DNA of 64,000 nt, from positions 682,001-746,000 of the forward strand of contig OX596344.1 of the NCBI GenBank assembly GCA_951394405.1. Direction: 5' to 3'. Position numbers and translations under genes: made by a program. Numbering within the stretch: the stretch's first letter is position 1; each line of letters starts with the position of its first letter. This document shows, piece by piece, positions 12,235-23,895 of the stretch. The notes beneath the pieces are model-generated. The model worked only from the letters and a program-made list of their open reading frames with translations. It did not search any database and was not told where the DNA came from. This DNA comes from Coprinellus micaceus. Lineage: Eukaryota > Basidiomycota > Agaricomycetes > Agaricales > Psathyrellaceae.

Positions 12235-12704
12235 CTACTTGGGAAGCTGCTCCCGATATTGCTGTGGGGTCAGCGTTTTCTAGGAGCCAATCAGCGTTTA
12301 TTCCGACGAGTGCTCTGCGCAATTTACCTGAGAAAACGCGTGTATTCGCGCAATATAATCCTTGAGGAGCTCATTAACTGCAAATGCTGTTGTCAGCCTC
12401 CAGATCCTTCCAAATAGAACGCGACTACTTACCGAGGCGGTGCCTCTGGAGGGTGTTTTTGCCCTCGAATATCTGCTCACGGGGAGAGAGGAAGCATGCG
12501 TGAGCGAGCCGGCGCCACGTCATGAGGTCTCCTCCGACTTCGCCCAATTGGGTTCTCGGAGGTTACATCAAAAAATCGTACCTCGCTGACGATCACCACA
12601 CTGAACTTGTCCCCGCACCCGTCCGATTCATCCTCTATCTCGAGGTGCACCACCGGAAGTGCACTCTTGATCGCGTTCTCCAGAGACACGGCGCTAATAG
12701 GCAT
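12235..12704 (-). CDS. BOL2: BolA-like protein (Bol2/Fra2 type)
   Basis: This is a small BolA-fold protein of about 85 residues. Bol2/Fra2 partners a monothiol glutaredoxin to bind an Fe-S cluster in cytosolic iron signalling. Four exons are read on the minus strand: MPISAVSLENAIKSALP... to VIVSE; IFEGKNTLQRHRL; VNELLKDYIARIHAFSQ; and KTLTPQQYREQLPK, ending with TAG at 12237-12235. All junctions are GT-AG. Diagnostic features are the invariant HLEIEDES and GCG loop, the VIVSE strand, the FEGK...RHRLVN turn with the conserved His, and the HAFSQKTLTP tail. The start is the ATG at 12704; the upstream in-frame extension lacks an ATG. Length matches the family. Cytosolic Bol2 is favoured over mitochondrial Bol1/Bol3 because there is no presequence. 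Confidence 0.88.
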
Positions 12705-13381
12705 TTTTGGACCCGCCAACCGAGGTATAGTTTGGTTTTTGCCTAGGGTATATGGAGCTGAGAGTAGAGTAGGAATGGGTTCCGGACTGAGATGTTGTGA
12801 GCGAGGAGGGGAAAAGTTGATCTGATAAGATAAGGTCTTGGGGTGCGGCTGTGTTGGCTGTTTTGGCTGTTATTGGGGACGTTGTGGTGCGATTGGGTCC
12901 AATTTCCGGAGTTGCGCCGGGTGATGTTCTCTTTGCTTCGAAGTTCGAACCGACCAAGAACCCGGCCTGTTGAGTTCTGGACCTGAAAGGCATCGTCACC
13001 GACGGCCGAACGGACTTGTAGCTCGGACTATGGGAGAGAAACTCACTTCCGTGGGCGCCTCGAACGATAGCGGCTATTCAGTGAGTGAGCGGCCAAGTCG
13101 AAAACGATGAACGAGATGAGAAGAAGTAACCGTTCTCGTGCTCACGGAAGATCCATATCTCCAAAATTACATACCAGGTGTCTGGCGTTGATCCTCACGG
13201 ACGGCCTCAAGCTCCAGATGGTGGAGGAACGGACGGAAAGACACCAAGTTTCCTGTCCACCGGAGTGGATGGTGTGAGAGCTGGGCACGCCATAAGGATA
13301 TATCGACGGGTATAATAAGATAGTAGTGCTGGTACAAGATCCACAAGCTTTCCGTTAGTCCAAGTGAGAGTGATATAAACT
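12705..13381. other. Intergenic, BOL2 promoter side
   Basis: This lies between the BOL2 start and the end of the DHHC gene, both on the minus strand, so it should hold the BOL2 promoter and the DHHC 3' end. Open frames here have no recognisable content. Confidence 0.4.
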
Positions 13382-14811
13382 TTAGTTAAACCTATCGTGG
13401 TCAGCCTTGACCAAATCAGCAGCCAACTTGGCCAAAATATCCTCTGCTCGAGGATTTCGGGGATGGTGCACCCCATCGCCCGGTCTGAAACGACACGGTT
13501 AGTCAGGGTCTGTTCGGAGATGCCGGAAGTCCACGTACGACAAGCCACCCCACAGGAATTTCGGCACCCATCCCCACCGGGTCTCCCACCCGAATACGAG
13601 AGCCCAGTTGCGTCTCCAGCCGACGTCATATAACGAGAGCCTCGAATGGGCATCTTTCACGAGCCTTCTCTGCTGGTAAGATAGCTCTGGCTCAAGAGGG
13701 GGGTCTGAGAGGGAGTGCCCTGAGCGAGGAAGAGGAGGCAAGTGCCGTAGTAGAATGAAGGGAGTGATGTGTTCGAGGGTCGTTTGACCGGTGCTTTGGA
13801 GGTTGTCAGCACAGCCCTTGGAAGTGGAAGAAGCAGCCTACGTGATGAGGTAGAAGTGGTATGCAGCAAAGGGCCCGACAACGAGCGAAATTATGATTCC
13901 GTACAGAGAGAGAGCCATTTCGTGGATTGGCGTTGTTTCGTCCTTGTTGCTTTCAGTCTGTTGTGGATAGGGTGAGGAAGGAGAGAGACTTACGACAGAG
14001 AACGGGTTTCGGAATGAGTACATGAGTGCACGTGCAGCCACAGTCGCGATATACAAGGCGAGGAGGGTTGCACAAGTGAGGAAGTGCACGAATGAGGGAT
14101 ATGTTCTATGGCCCTGTGGACGTCATCAGCAGACGTATCCAATATAGAACGACAGACATACAATGCAACTATGTCCCAACCATGGACAGTGATGATCTTA
14201 GAACGAGTTAGCTAGGCTCAACACGATATGGCGCCGACTACTCACCCATCTTCATCACACACCGCCCACACATTGAGCAGTGGTGTGCCCGTTCTGGTTT
14301 AGGCGCCCAACACTTCCTGCACCATCTCCCCGGCTTCATGAAGTCGTCTTCGTCGCCTCCACCCATCAGAGCCTCAGCAAGGCCGATATCATCAGAGTCA
14401 ACTCCTCCTGGAGCTGCTGGTGCGTTCACTGGCCCAGGGTCGCGTGTGACGGTAATGGTGAGGGATGTAAGGGTGATCAGGGCGAGTGCGAAGGAGATAG
14501 CGAAGTGAATGATGGCCCAAATGGGTTGGTGTAAGGACTTCCAGTGGTGGTATATGAGCATCCTGAGAATGGATGGTTGCGGACCCAGAACGCAGGCCAC
14601 GATAACTGAAACGAATGGTTAGCACTGTCGATCCTCCGCGACACCTTCAGGGGTGGCCACACTACCCGGACGATTTATACTGACCGAGCAATGGTAGCCT
14701 GTGATACCATAGCCTTCGAGACTTTTCAGGGTCTTCATCATCGAAAGATTGTGAGGAACTCCCTCGAGATTGGAGTTCTACTTCGTCCCGCCGTCGTACT
14801 TGAAACGTCAT
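13382..14811 (-). CDS. DHHC-type protein S-palmitoyltransferase
   Basis: This is a polytopic membrane enzyme that transfers palmitate from CoA to protein cysteines. Exons run from ATG 14811 to TAA 13384-13382, about 330 residues. Exon 1 is soluble and acidic (DDEDPEKS). Then come a first membrane segment (VIVACVLGP region), a second (WAIIHFAISFALALITL), the zinc-binding Cys-rich domain (WCRKCWAPKPERAHHCS, then C..C), the catalytic DHHCPWLGHSCI restored by splicing across 14238-14200, and two more helices (FVHFLTCATLLALYIATVAA; LYGIIISLVVGPFAAYHFYLI). A TTLE sequence after helix 4 matches the family's TTxE motif. The C-terminus includes SLYDVGWRRNW and RNPRAEDILAKLAADLVKAD. Four helices with cytosolic ends fit the fungal PFA family. 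I cannot say which PFA orthologue it is. Confidence 0.87.
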
Positions 14812-15496
14812 GATTCTAGCTGCACCCTGGAGCTTCTTGTGATGGTGAATAGTTAGGCTGGCCCGTATTCAGTTGAAGGGGAGGTATTACAGGGACATCG
14901 AGAAGGAATGACAAGAATACGGCCCTGAAGGGCAGAGATGGTGGTGGTAATGGTAGAGGAGGCGATTGAATACGTTTTGATGATCAAACCCAATACAAAT
15001 TATTGATCGCTTCACAATCGTTGTATCGGCGTTCCTCTTCCCGCAACCATGCACTTCCGCCCTCGAATTCGTCTCCAATCCGTATTATCTGGTTGAAATC
15101 CATCCAAAGGATTAGTATGACCCGTGACAGGCGTTTTGTCTCGCCTTGCTTCCGGTCCTCGCCAATTCAAAACTGCATCCTGCCTCTTCGACGATGCCGC
15201 CAGAATGCTTCATTCAAGGTTACTGTCGGCCGCGGCTCAAAATGTGGCCCATGTTCAGTACATACTCTTCCGGACAGTTTTCTCCATCGCAAGTAGCCTT
15301 CAGGCCGGCGAAGCACTGAAGAAGGGGTGCCAGAGAGAAACTTCGGTCGGTCTTCATTGAGTCTAGATTCGAACGTGGCGTCCATAGTCTCAGTCTGATA
15401 TTCACCAAAGGTCCGCTGCGGTACACATAGAAAGGATGCCTCACTACACACCACAAAAATAAAAACCAGAATACGAAGGGAACACGCTTTCAACAG
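14812..15496. other. Intergenic, DHHC gene promoter side
   Basis: This separates the DHHC gene from the ATP-grasp gene; both are on the minus strand. No frame carries a recognisable domain. It contains the presumed DHHC promoter on the left and the ATP-grasp 3' end on the right. Confidence 0.4.
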
Positions 15497-16937
15497 TCAT
15501 TTCAAACCTCCTCTCTCGTCAATGGCTACTATACCATCCACCTTCTCTGGATCATGACCGAACATCTTTCGCACCTGGGCTAGGTGCTCCCCGCTGGGCT
15601 CCCAGATGTAGTCGTGCTGGAACATGGTAGGTAATTTCAAATTTTTCTCCCGACAGATCTCGTAGTAACTTGTCAGGAGGAACGGTTGCATGAGCGAAGG
15701 CGTCAGATCCATCCAAGACCACATCACGTCCCGACTGAAGATCAGCCTCTTCATGTGGTTCAGGTACTCGATGGCGACAGCCTTGTAGTGGTTGTCGGCG
15801 CGCGACCTCTTCCACATCAACATCCCTGGAGCGACCTTCCGTTTCGCATGGTTTGGCGCTGCAGTAAGATCCGGTGGTGACCCTGCCCAAGGAGCATCGA
15901 CAGGGATGTGGCAGGTCAGCACACGAGCAAGTCGCTTCGTTCTTGAATACAGATGAATCCCTGAGGTTGCCCGTGGGTTACACTCAATCGCAACGAAATC
16001 GCCATTGTCGTTTTCGATGACGTCCAAGGCAACCTGACCCGACACCCCTGGTAGGCAAGAGCCGAGCCTCTCGACGTATTCCGTAATCTTCGGATTCACG
16101 GTGGATTCGAAATACACACAAGACGAACCTACCTAGCCGTTCAGTCCGGTTTCCCGTCGCAACCATGGCAGTGGACTCACCGTCGATTGTGTCCTGAACA
16201 GGGTATACCGACAATGCCGACACCTTTCCGTTCCATAGCACGGAGTACGTGCAGAATCGTTGCCCTTTCACCCACTCCTGGGCGATGTAGTGCTGGCCAT
16301 TGGAAATATCCATTTCTTCCTCCGTGGGAAGCCGCTCGCCTGGTTCGAGATGGAACACGCTCGTATTAGCCCTCCCAAACACCGGCTTCACTGCCCACTC
16401 AGCATCTCGATCCAACGCCAATACGTCTTCGTACGACTTGCACAGCGACGACCTCGGAACGCCTAGGGAATTCTGCAGAAGAAACTTGGAAAACTCCCAC
16501 TTGTTGTGTAGCATGATTAGGGTGTGGAAGGGAGGAGAAAGGAGTTTGCTGCGGAGTTCCGGGTTCGTCTGGGCTTCCTCGGCCAGATAGAAGATCTCCT
16601 CGTGCATGGGGATGACGAGGTCGATATTGCATTCCCGAATGGCTTGCATGACCCCGTCGATGTATCCTTTGGCATCGTCACGCGGTGCTGGTATGTGGTA
16701 AGAGCGTTTCACATGCTTTGAGAATCTGCAGACGTGGTAATGCATCGCATCTACTTTCCAGATCAGAAAATGCCGAACTTGAAGGTGACGAAGGCTGTCT
16801 AACCACGCACCCGCGGCAAAAACCCTATGTCCGTCCAAGCGCAGCTGCCGTGCAAGGTCTAGAGTAACGGGAAACCGTCCGTTGCTGAGGAGAACGTTGA
16901 GGCATTGTTGTTTGGGCCTTCCTTCCTGCTTCTGCAT
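15497..16937 (-). CDS. ATP-grasp superfamily enzyme, substrate unknown
   Basis: This is a soluble carboxylate-amine/thiol ligase-type protein of about 440 residues. Three exons are read on the minus strand, with introns at 16810-16754 (GTGCGT...AAAG) and about 16180-16118 (GTGAGT...TAG). The N-terminal nucleotide-binding-like segment is NVLLSNGRFPVTLDLARQL, followed after splicing by VDAMHYHVCRFSKHVK. The ATP-grasp part has AVKPVFGRANTSVF, an acidic/Lys pair EWVKGQRFCTYSV, and the metal-binding strand VIENDNGDFVAIECNPRATSG, whose E and N residues ligate Mg2+ in the family. The C-terminal region (WSWMDLTPSLMQPFLL) is family-specific. I recognise fungal and bacterial proteins of this subfamily but no defined reaction. 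It is head-to-head with a DJ-1/PfpI gene only 233 bp away, so shared regulation is likely. Reading without the first intron is also open but breaks the conserved VDAM block. Confidence 0.85.
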
Positions 16938-17170
16938 GGTGTAACACAGGAGAAAGGCGAGTGTTCATGGATTTCGACGGTGAGTGGCGTTCCTCGTTGA
17001 TGTCATATGTCGCTGCATTTGGAACCTGCCCCTATTTCCTCCGTCGCATCGGTCTCTATCGACGGATCAGCCAAGAGTCTTGAGCTTGAAGCATCGGGTT
17101 TGTCGGCAGATACCTTGTTGCCAGGTCGAAGGCCACCAGTTCGCAGAACCGAGTTCGATCCCGAACACCC
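16938..17170. promoter_or_regulatory. Bidirectional promoter of ATP-grasp and DJ-1/PfpI genes
   Basis: Only 233 bp separate the two divergent start codons, so both promoters must lie here. No clear TATA box was seen. Short reading frames inside are not supported. Confidence 0.5.
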
Positions 17171-17866
17171 ATGTCAGCCCTTCAACTCCCAGCATCTGCC
17201 GCCCCGGTAGATAATGTTCCTCTGTCGTTTGGCCTCGTTCTCTATCCCGGATTTCAAGCTTTAGACGTCTTCGGCCCTCTCGACGCCCTCAATTGTTTAT
17301 CATTCATTTATCCTATCAAGCTTTACATCCTCGCTGAAACTTTGGACCCCGTATCGACCAAGTCTCCTCAAGGATTAGAACATTCCGGATCTTCCTTTGC
17401 ACAAAGCATAATCCCCACCCACACCTTCGAGAATGCCCCTAAAGTCGATGTACTGATTGTACCTGGCGGTGTGGGCAATCGACCTCCCATCTCCCTCGAA
17501 TCGGCCCTTTCGTACATCGCTCGGGTTTTCCCTGAACTTCAATACGTCTTCACTGTCTGCACAGGTTCGGGGGTGGTGGCGAGGGCAGGGGTGTTGGATG
17601 GGAGACGAGCGACCACGAACAAGATGGCGTTTGCCAGAATCTCTGCGGCGAGGCCCCAGGTGGATTGGGTTGGCAAAGCGAGATGGGTCGTTGATGGAAA
17701 TATCTGGACCGCATCTGGCGTTAGTGCGGGGATAGACGCGATCTTTGACTTCCTCCAAACAGTGTATGGGAGCGAGGTTGCGACAATGATTGCAGACTTC
17801 ATGGAATATGAACGACATACTGATCCTACCTGGGACCCATGGGCTGAGCGTAACAACGTCCAGTAG
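17171..17866 (+). CDS. DJ-1/PfpI (class I glutamine amidotransferase-like) protein
   Basis: A single-exon gene of 231 residues. The N-terminal strand GLVLYPGFQALDVFGP is typical of the DJ-1/PfpI/isonitrile-hydratase branch, with the conserved Asp after the hydrophobic strand. VDVLIVPGGVG leads to the oxyanion region. The nucleophile elbow is FTVCTGSGVVARAG with Cys130, followed by LDGRRATTNKMAF. WVVDGNIWTASGVSAGIDAIFDFL is the C-terminal family signature. Members are cysteine hydrolases, hydratases or glyoxalases acting in the cytosol; substrate is unknown here. A conserved acidic residue near the N-terminus (Asp32) fits the inhA-like subgroup. It shares a 233 bp promoter with the ATP-grasp gene, which suggests a joint pathway, but this is inference. 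Confidence 0.88.
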   Translation: MSALQLPASAAPVDNVPLSFGLVLYPGFQALDVFGPLDALNCLSFIYPIKLYILAETLDPVSTKSPQGLEHSGSSFAQSIIPTHTFENAPKVDVLIVPGGVGNRPPISLESALSYIARVFPELQYVFTVCTGSGVVARAGVLDGRRATTNKMAFARISAARPQVDWVGKARWVVDGNIWTASGVSAGIDAIFDFLQTVYGSEVATMIADFMEYERHTDPTWDPWAERNNVQ

Positions 17867-18998
17867 ACACCAAAGGTACGATTGTTCTGCAATACATAGC
17901 ATCGTCGATCCTGACCACTTCCCAGCTTTTACCTATCCGAGGAGGTTCGGTCGGGGAAGCAAGCCTAATTTTGCGCAAGCTCCCAGGGTCGAACAAACTG
18001 TAAATTTACCTCCCCGATAGCATTCCCATTACGACTGTCCTCGACCACGTTATTGCGGTGGTCGTCACAAGGCCGAGAGCTAGCGCTAGTCTACGGTACG
18101 TCCCCGAAGAACGCGAGGTCTTTGGTGTGCTGAGAAATCTTCCGACTGCAGCGCTACGCCCGCGGTCCCCTACGAGGTCTTAGCGGTCCTAAGCGTATCT
18201 CCCTGTACTTACAGGGGACCAAGAGGTCGTCTTATTTTGATGCAGATTTACCACACGAACGGCGACCGTGCAAACTTTCTTGCGTGGTTGCCGGTATTAA
18301 ATGTGACGATCGCCTCGAGGCTGAGGGTTCTGCCCCCGACAGTGAAATATTCAGTCCCTTCTAGTCCTCGTCCCTCCAACTCTACAACCACTTGTCTCTG
18401 CCCGCCGCGTAGTACATAGGCAAAAGTGATTCCTACCACTCAACGACCATATCTTTGATGCGAAGTGTCTATCACGTTTACTCTGCGACGTTTCGACATT
18501 CGTCGGCCTTCTGTACTGATTACCGTCTAAACAGCGCAATACCCTTCACACCATCGCGTCCTGATGCCATTATGTGGGGTGTCGACACCCGTTTGTCCCG
18601 GTGAGTCCCTTTTACCAGTCGTACAACGGTACACTATTACCCGTTTACCATGGGCTGACGTCAATCAGACGAAGAAGATCGAATGTGCGTACCGGGTTGC
18701 ACACTAAGACGAGCTTTGGGTCGGTCCTGTATAGGATAAGTCAGTCCTAACGAAGGTCCTCGACATCTCTAGAACCCGACCCTGCATGACATTAAGGCCA
18801 TGGAGCCCTTCTCGATGCCGGAATCTCATGCTGTCCGATCAGGATTCGCGTACCCAAAACATATACCCTTTTCATCCCCATCTACGTGGCGACATGTGTC
18901 CCCAAATTTCCGCGGTATAAAGGCATCCAAGGGCGCCCCTTCTCGCCTGCACAACTTTTGCTCGGGAGCAACTATCCTGCACTCGCCCACACTTCACC
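17867..18998. other. Intergenic region; BTB-gene promoter at right
   Basis: No coding frame is supported. The right end holds a TATA box at 18916-18921, 83 bp before the BTB start codon. The rest is unremarkable. Confidence 0.4.
18916..18921 (+). promoter_or_regulatory. TATA box of the BTB gene
   Basis: TATAAA within CGGTATAAAGGC, 83 bp upstream of ATG 18999. This is the usual spacing in agaricomycete genes with a leader of some 50 bases. Confidence 0.5.
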
Positions 18999-19943
18999 AT
19001 GAGGCCCCTTCACACCCCCGTTCCTCAAAACGCGTCCAACCCTTCCTACCTCACCCTACTCACGCTCGAAGGCACACACCACCATGTCGATGCCGCCCTT
19101 CTCCGGTTCAATTCTGACCTCTTCGACACGATGCTCACGTTGCCGGTCCCCGAACGCTATCACGCAAAAGAGGCTACCCGACAGTGTCCTCCAATCGAAG
19201 TCTTCGAGCATGACGCAACGTTGTCCAAGACCCTCCACCTTCTCAACGGCGGCTCCATTCGCTGGTCTACAATGGAGGAAGCCTATCCCATCCTCAAACT
19301 TGCCGAGAAATGGGACTGCCGCCATCTCCTACGTCGCATCCGCGACCAGCTCTCATCAAGTCATATCCCCCGTACCCAAACCCTCCGATTCTTCGCTGCG
19401 GCCGAGCACTTCGAGTGGACGGAGGAAGCGCTTCAGGCATCACAACACACCCTCTCGGTAGATTTCCAAGCGCCCGAGAATGCCGTTATCTTCCAGCAAC
19501 TCCCCTCGAAAGCCGCTGCATCGCTCCTGGATCTCAGACGAAAGCGGAGCGCCCTGTTTCGGCGTTTACTTGACAACCCAACGCGGTTCCCCGGCGGTAA
19601 TTCGTATGTGACCCCTTGATCTAACCGGTGACCTGTTGCTGACCCGCACGTCACCCGCAAACTCAGGTCTCTGTTCTTCTGTGACGATTGCTGCACGGCG
19701 CACCCACAAGACGACTTGTGGCACAACTTCAAAAAAGCCCTGAATGTCGAACTTGCACACGTCCCCTCAGGGGCAAAGATCGTGGCCTTGACGGATGGTA
19801 GGGAATCATGGGTTGAGGCCGATGCGTGCTGGGGAGCTCGGTGTCCAACCGTGGGCTGTGGAGCCGCCAGATTTGACCAGAGGTTTACACTCTTGCAGAT
19901 TCGGAGTTGTATCGAGTCCTTACCTTCTACCATCGACCCATAG
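18999..19943 (+). CDS. BTB/POZ-domain protein
   Basis: Two exons joined by a GTATGT...CAG intron at about 19605-19666, giving a protein near 295 residues. Residues about 15-125 match a fungal BTB/POZ domain: LLTLEGTHHHVDAALLRFNSDLFDTML, then PIEVFEHDATLSKTLHLLNGG, then ILKLAEKWDCRHLLRRI. The following helices (LRFFAAAEHFEWTEEALQAS) look like a BACK-like extension. The C-terminal exon contains paired cysteines (FFCDDCCTAHPQDDLW; CWGARCPTVGCGAARF), a possible small metal site. Agaricomycetes carry large expanded families of such BTB proteins, some of which act as adaptors for cullin-3 ligases; the partner is unknown. Start choice rests on the TATA box and the first ATG. Confidence 0.83.
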
Positions 19944-20555
19944 CGAGCGATCATGGTGACTGTGCCCATCTGCCAGTGATAACGACCCCTCATTAGATCA
20001 CCTTATATATCACTAACTAGCATAGATACTGCAACGCACTATGCAGCTAATACTACACAATGCAATTCTGAACGACCGGAATCGCTCCACAAGAACCCAG
20101 TCTCCCACTTGCGAGACTGGAAGGTGATATCAACCGCCTTTTGTGCACCCGGTTTGCGCAGAAGGGTACATATTTATAGATGTTGCAAGTTGTTCATGGC
20201 AAGTGCTCCTCGGTGGGGGACCGGGCGAGAAAGTCTGCAAGTCCTTGTTGACTAGCAGGAGGGTGGACTTTCAGGACAGTGTTATTCGGGACGCTGGTGA
20301 CAGGGGCGCCGCACTTGATAGGGCTCCCGTTCGGGACCGCCTCCGTCTGCACATGACAAAACGCGACAAATATTGTGCAGGGGCTGCGAGCATCTTGAGG
20401 AACGACAAAGCTGGGTCACCCGGGGGTGAGAATGAACACCTTAGACATCTTAAAAAGGATATACGACCGCGCTTGGGAATGAAATAGGTGCAAACTCTAG
20501 ATAGAGTGCTCTCGGGCGCGTGACCTACACCGGCGGAAGGACAAAACCTGTCCAT

Positions 20556-21176
20556 GGGGGTGAGCAACGCCCGCAAGGCCTGCGGCCGCTGACTAATCAC
20601 ACCGCCACCAGATTTCCTGTCCGCGCTCGCGTTCCAGTACCGCTCACTTCAATGGTTGCGTAGCTCCCTCTATTTCCATTTAATCCGTAGATATACCCTG
20701 TTTGCCTGTGAATATAGCGCTCAGGGTGACCAGAAGTGCGTTTGAGCCTTTTTCAAAGGTATATCTTGTCACAACGCGAGGTTTTGGCGGAGGGCGCGCC
20801 TTACATAATGTAATTTTGCGCGCCAGAGGGGCTCCTACATAAGGTACACATTGTGAGGGCAATAACGCGTTTTTCGTCAAAATTCTTTCACTCATAAAAT
20901 AAACTCATCGATTTCTACAAAATAGTCCTTTCAGATCCCAAATTTTCAAAATGGAAGCACGACTTCTGTCGGGGAACTACCTCTCAAAACATCTGAATTC
21001 GGGATCTGAAAGGACTAAGACTCTCTAAACTGTCTTTAAATTATTTCTGCCTGTTCAGAGTAGTGATATCGGCGACGTGCAGCCCATAAAGTGTACCGGA
21101 CAGGTTTTGGGTCAGGTTGGCAGGGAGCAAATAAGACCAAACATTCCCGGCCTCTTTGCGGGCGTTGCCCACCCCC
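20556..21176. repeat. Inverted arms around GCAACGCCCGCAA
   Basis: GCAACGCCCGCAA at 20564-20576 is exactly inverted at 21156-21168. The match extends outward on both sides by GGGGGTG with one mismatch, to 20556 and 21176. The arms enclose about 580 bp that include the 17-bp repeat, but the two are not concentric, so they are probably separate events. Confidence 0.5.
20923..21017. repeat. 17-bp perfect inverted repeat, 61-bp spacer
   Basis: The left arm TAGTCCTTTCAGATCCC (20923-20939) is exactly complementary to 21001-21017. The similarity continues weakly inwards (AAATT against GAATTC). The 95-bp unit could be a MITE-like element or an RNA hairpin. No obvious target-site duplication flanks it. 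Confidence 0.6.
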
Positions 21177-23833
21177 ACTGTCCACCACATTTTGGCCGTC
21201 ATCTGGTGACACCCATCAGCGGGCCGTGATGGCTGCGCTGCCATATCGCTGCCAGGATACTATCGGTCTAATAGGGTACTGTCCCCAGGTCGATATGGCA
21301 GAGAGGTGTCTGCTCCACCCTGTGGCCATGTTTTGAGCTCAGGTGGCGAGGCCGTTGAGGGGCACACTGACCCGGGTTGAATTTACATGTTCATTTGTTC
21401 CATTGATGCTGTTGTGGAGGATGCCGCTTTCACGAGAGATGGTACGAGAAATTGAGATATATTCTTTACTAGCAACGCTAATGGACACAGGGACTAGTGG
21501 TTATACGAAATCTAGAGATACTAGTAGTGCTACGGTATAATACACTGTTCTACCGAGCCGCTAAATATGACCGGCAAGTGAGCAAAAGTGGAGAACGAAC
21601 ATGGGGCCATATTGTCAGTGTGGGCGACAGAAGAAACCGAAGGAAGGTCGTACCGTTGCAAGACAATCCCTCCACCCTCCACCCGGTACCACCCATCTGC
21701 CGGCCCATCGTCGACCCCCAGCACATTAAAAGGAACCTACGGGAACGTTAGTGAATCCCGAGCCTCTGAAGGATGGCCCAAATGCGTACCTCGTTGGTCA
21801 GGCGCAAGCCATGGCGGTGCACACGAACCCACAAGAAATCTAGAAAGCAAAGTCAGAAACGCGAGGGCAAGCGGACACCTTGACGCACATACCTGAGCTA
21901 CGTTGCTAGAGAGGAAGGGTGGAGACTGTCGTGGTGGAGGACAAGGGTGCGCGACGCGATTGTTGACGACGTTTGGTTTATGTTCAACTTTGCGTCGGAG
22001 AACGAACAGGCACTCTCACGAATAGACATTCCGGCTTGGGCTGTCTGCCGGGTGCCCCGTCCGCGTCGCCTCAAGTCCCCGTTCCCCTTGAGCAGCACCT
22101 TCATTGAAGTGGCTTCCCATGGAATCTTTACATAGAATTGACGGAATAGCTAAGATAACTTCATTAGCAGACCCAGAACCTGGACAAACACGCTCAGCAT
22201 TTTCTAGGGCATTTTCTACTATTATCCGGCCAGAGACCTATGTGTGTCACCTGAAGCGCAGCGCAAGGAAAAATCGACACCAACATCTCGTAGTCTGACT
22301 ACGGGAGACTACCAGAGACCTGACCCCAGGTTTCACGAATACATTGGCACCACATCCAGAGCGGCGTTGATGAGATGTGCGACTGGCCACAGTGCTCCCA
22401 CACTGTTTACAGGCGCCGGCGACCTGCAGAGTCGGTCCCATCAACCTGGGCGCTCACATCAATGGTCCCTGTGGTCCGTTTGGCGGTGTAGTCCCACTGG
22501 CAGGTTATAGTTCTAAGTTTTGTTCTAAATAGAGGTTTGTCAACTGTCCGTGGGCGTTCGTTTCCTGCTAAGCCCGAGAGACTGCGGGGTGGCCCCTGCG
22601 GGATCCCTTCATAGATGAGGCCTTTGACTCGTGATCTTGGTATCGATGCCCTAGCAACATAGGCTATTTGTACACCTCACGGGCTTATCATTACGCATGT
22701 CACTGTCGTGGCTGTCGCTCTCTGTCGCTTCATTCGAGTTACTTTGATTTAGGCGCCCAAACGTAACATGATTCCATGTGCTTGCGGTAAAAGGAAGGCG
22801 GTTCCCACTCTCCCGAAGCGGGCTCTTGCCACTTCTATCCGAACTCGAGGTTGAACTGAACCCTTCATCAAGCGCCCGTATTGGTTCGCCCAGCTCCCCA
22901 GTCAGCGTCGGGAGTGCCTACCATCGCCTCATTTGAGTGCGTCTCCTCAGGTTTTGGGTGTGCGCTGGCCCATACTGAATCTGTGTCCGACCTAGATCGA
23001 GGGTGCTGGGCCTTTCCACTGCGAAATCCCTCCGCCTTGGGTTGCACGGCTGTATTCATTCGCCCATTCCTCGGTGAATGGAGATGGAGCACATCTCAGA
23101 TGAAAGCTCTCCTCACAGCTGGGGATCTCGTCCTGGGTGCAGTAGCTCCCCTCCATCCAGTAAGCATTTTGTATCATCTATGTACAACATGTATACTAAC
23201 TAGCCTCTGCACTTCTCACACCCCCTTTCTTTTCGATTCCTCGGATAAATTGTTGCCACTTAGACTGGAGTGGATTGCCTCCACCGTGTGGCCAATTATG
23301 TGAATGGTGATCGAAGCCTGTCGAAGCTACGCGCCAATTCAGCGCTTTCGTGGCGTCATTGTCAGGGCCTAGCGGCTTCAAAATTCGTGGACAGCGTCTC
23401 TTCGACGATACCGCGAAGGTGAGGATTCGTCCTTGAAATTTTCGCAACCCGCACAGGGGGCGTTGTGTGCACATATTCCCCGGAAATTTGACTCCCCTCA
23501 GAAGGTACCATGGCACGCAGCCGGAACTGGGGCCCGAACACCTTTTCATCAGCCACCTCCCCGCTACGTAGTGAACGGGCTGGTAGTTGGGAAGGGTCTC
23601 GAGAAGCCCGTGTCGGACGTATTCCCCGTTTCGCGACACTTCTCACCCTGTTGTCAGGAAGCAAAGCTTCAAACAGTCCAAGCGCCCTGGCCAATCCCGG
23701 CTTGCGTCGCCTCATCGACTATCAACTGCACCCACCCCTTCTGCTAGCTTCGAATTCGCCGTCGGAAAGCCAAGGTAGAGACGATTTGCTCTATGTTCCA
23801 AAGCTTTTCCGAGAGCTACAAGCCGCTGCAGGG

Positions 23834-23840
23834 TATAAAA
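23834..23840 (+). promoter_or_regulatory. TATA box of AA9 gene 1
   Basis: TATAAAA within GGGTATAAAACCC, 62 bp upstream of ATG 23896. A strong TATA box is common for highly inducible secreted-enzyme genes. Confidence 0.6.
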
Positions 23841-23895
23841 CCCTCCAATTTACTACGACATTCCCCAGTATCCAACCTCAACAATCTCCAACAAC

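Larger units (their letters stand above)
19944..23895. other. 4 kb gene-poor region with inverted repeats
   Basis: No reading frame shows a protein domain or a plausible exon chain. Structure is limited to inverted repeats: TAGTCCTTTCAGATCCC at 20923-20939 with its perfect complement at 21001-21017, and a 21-base pair of arms with one mismatch at 20556-20576 and 21156-21176. GGGCGCYTA occurs at 22750-22758, with a near copy at 22871. The right end (23834-23840) holds the TATA box of the AA9 gene. I read this as old, non-autonomous transposon debris. Confidence 0.45.

Noticed and set aside
14300..14308. GGGCGCYTA copy as a regulatory site
   Set aside because: It encodes the conserved WAPKP of the DHHC zinc domain, so it is explained by protein constraint. 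The same holds for the copy at 40317-40325 in the NTPase gene.
20143..20487. Plus-strand frame of 114 codons in the gene-poor region
   Set aside because: Random composition, no domain, no promoter or splice context, and flanked by inverted repeats.
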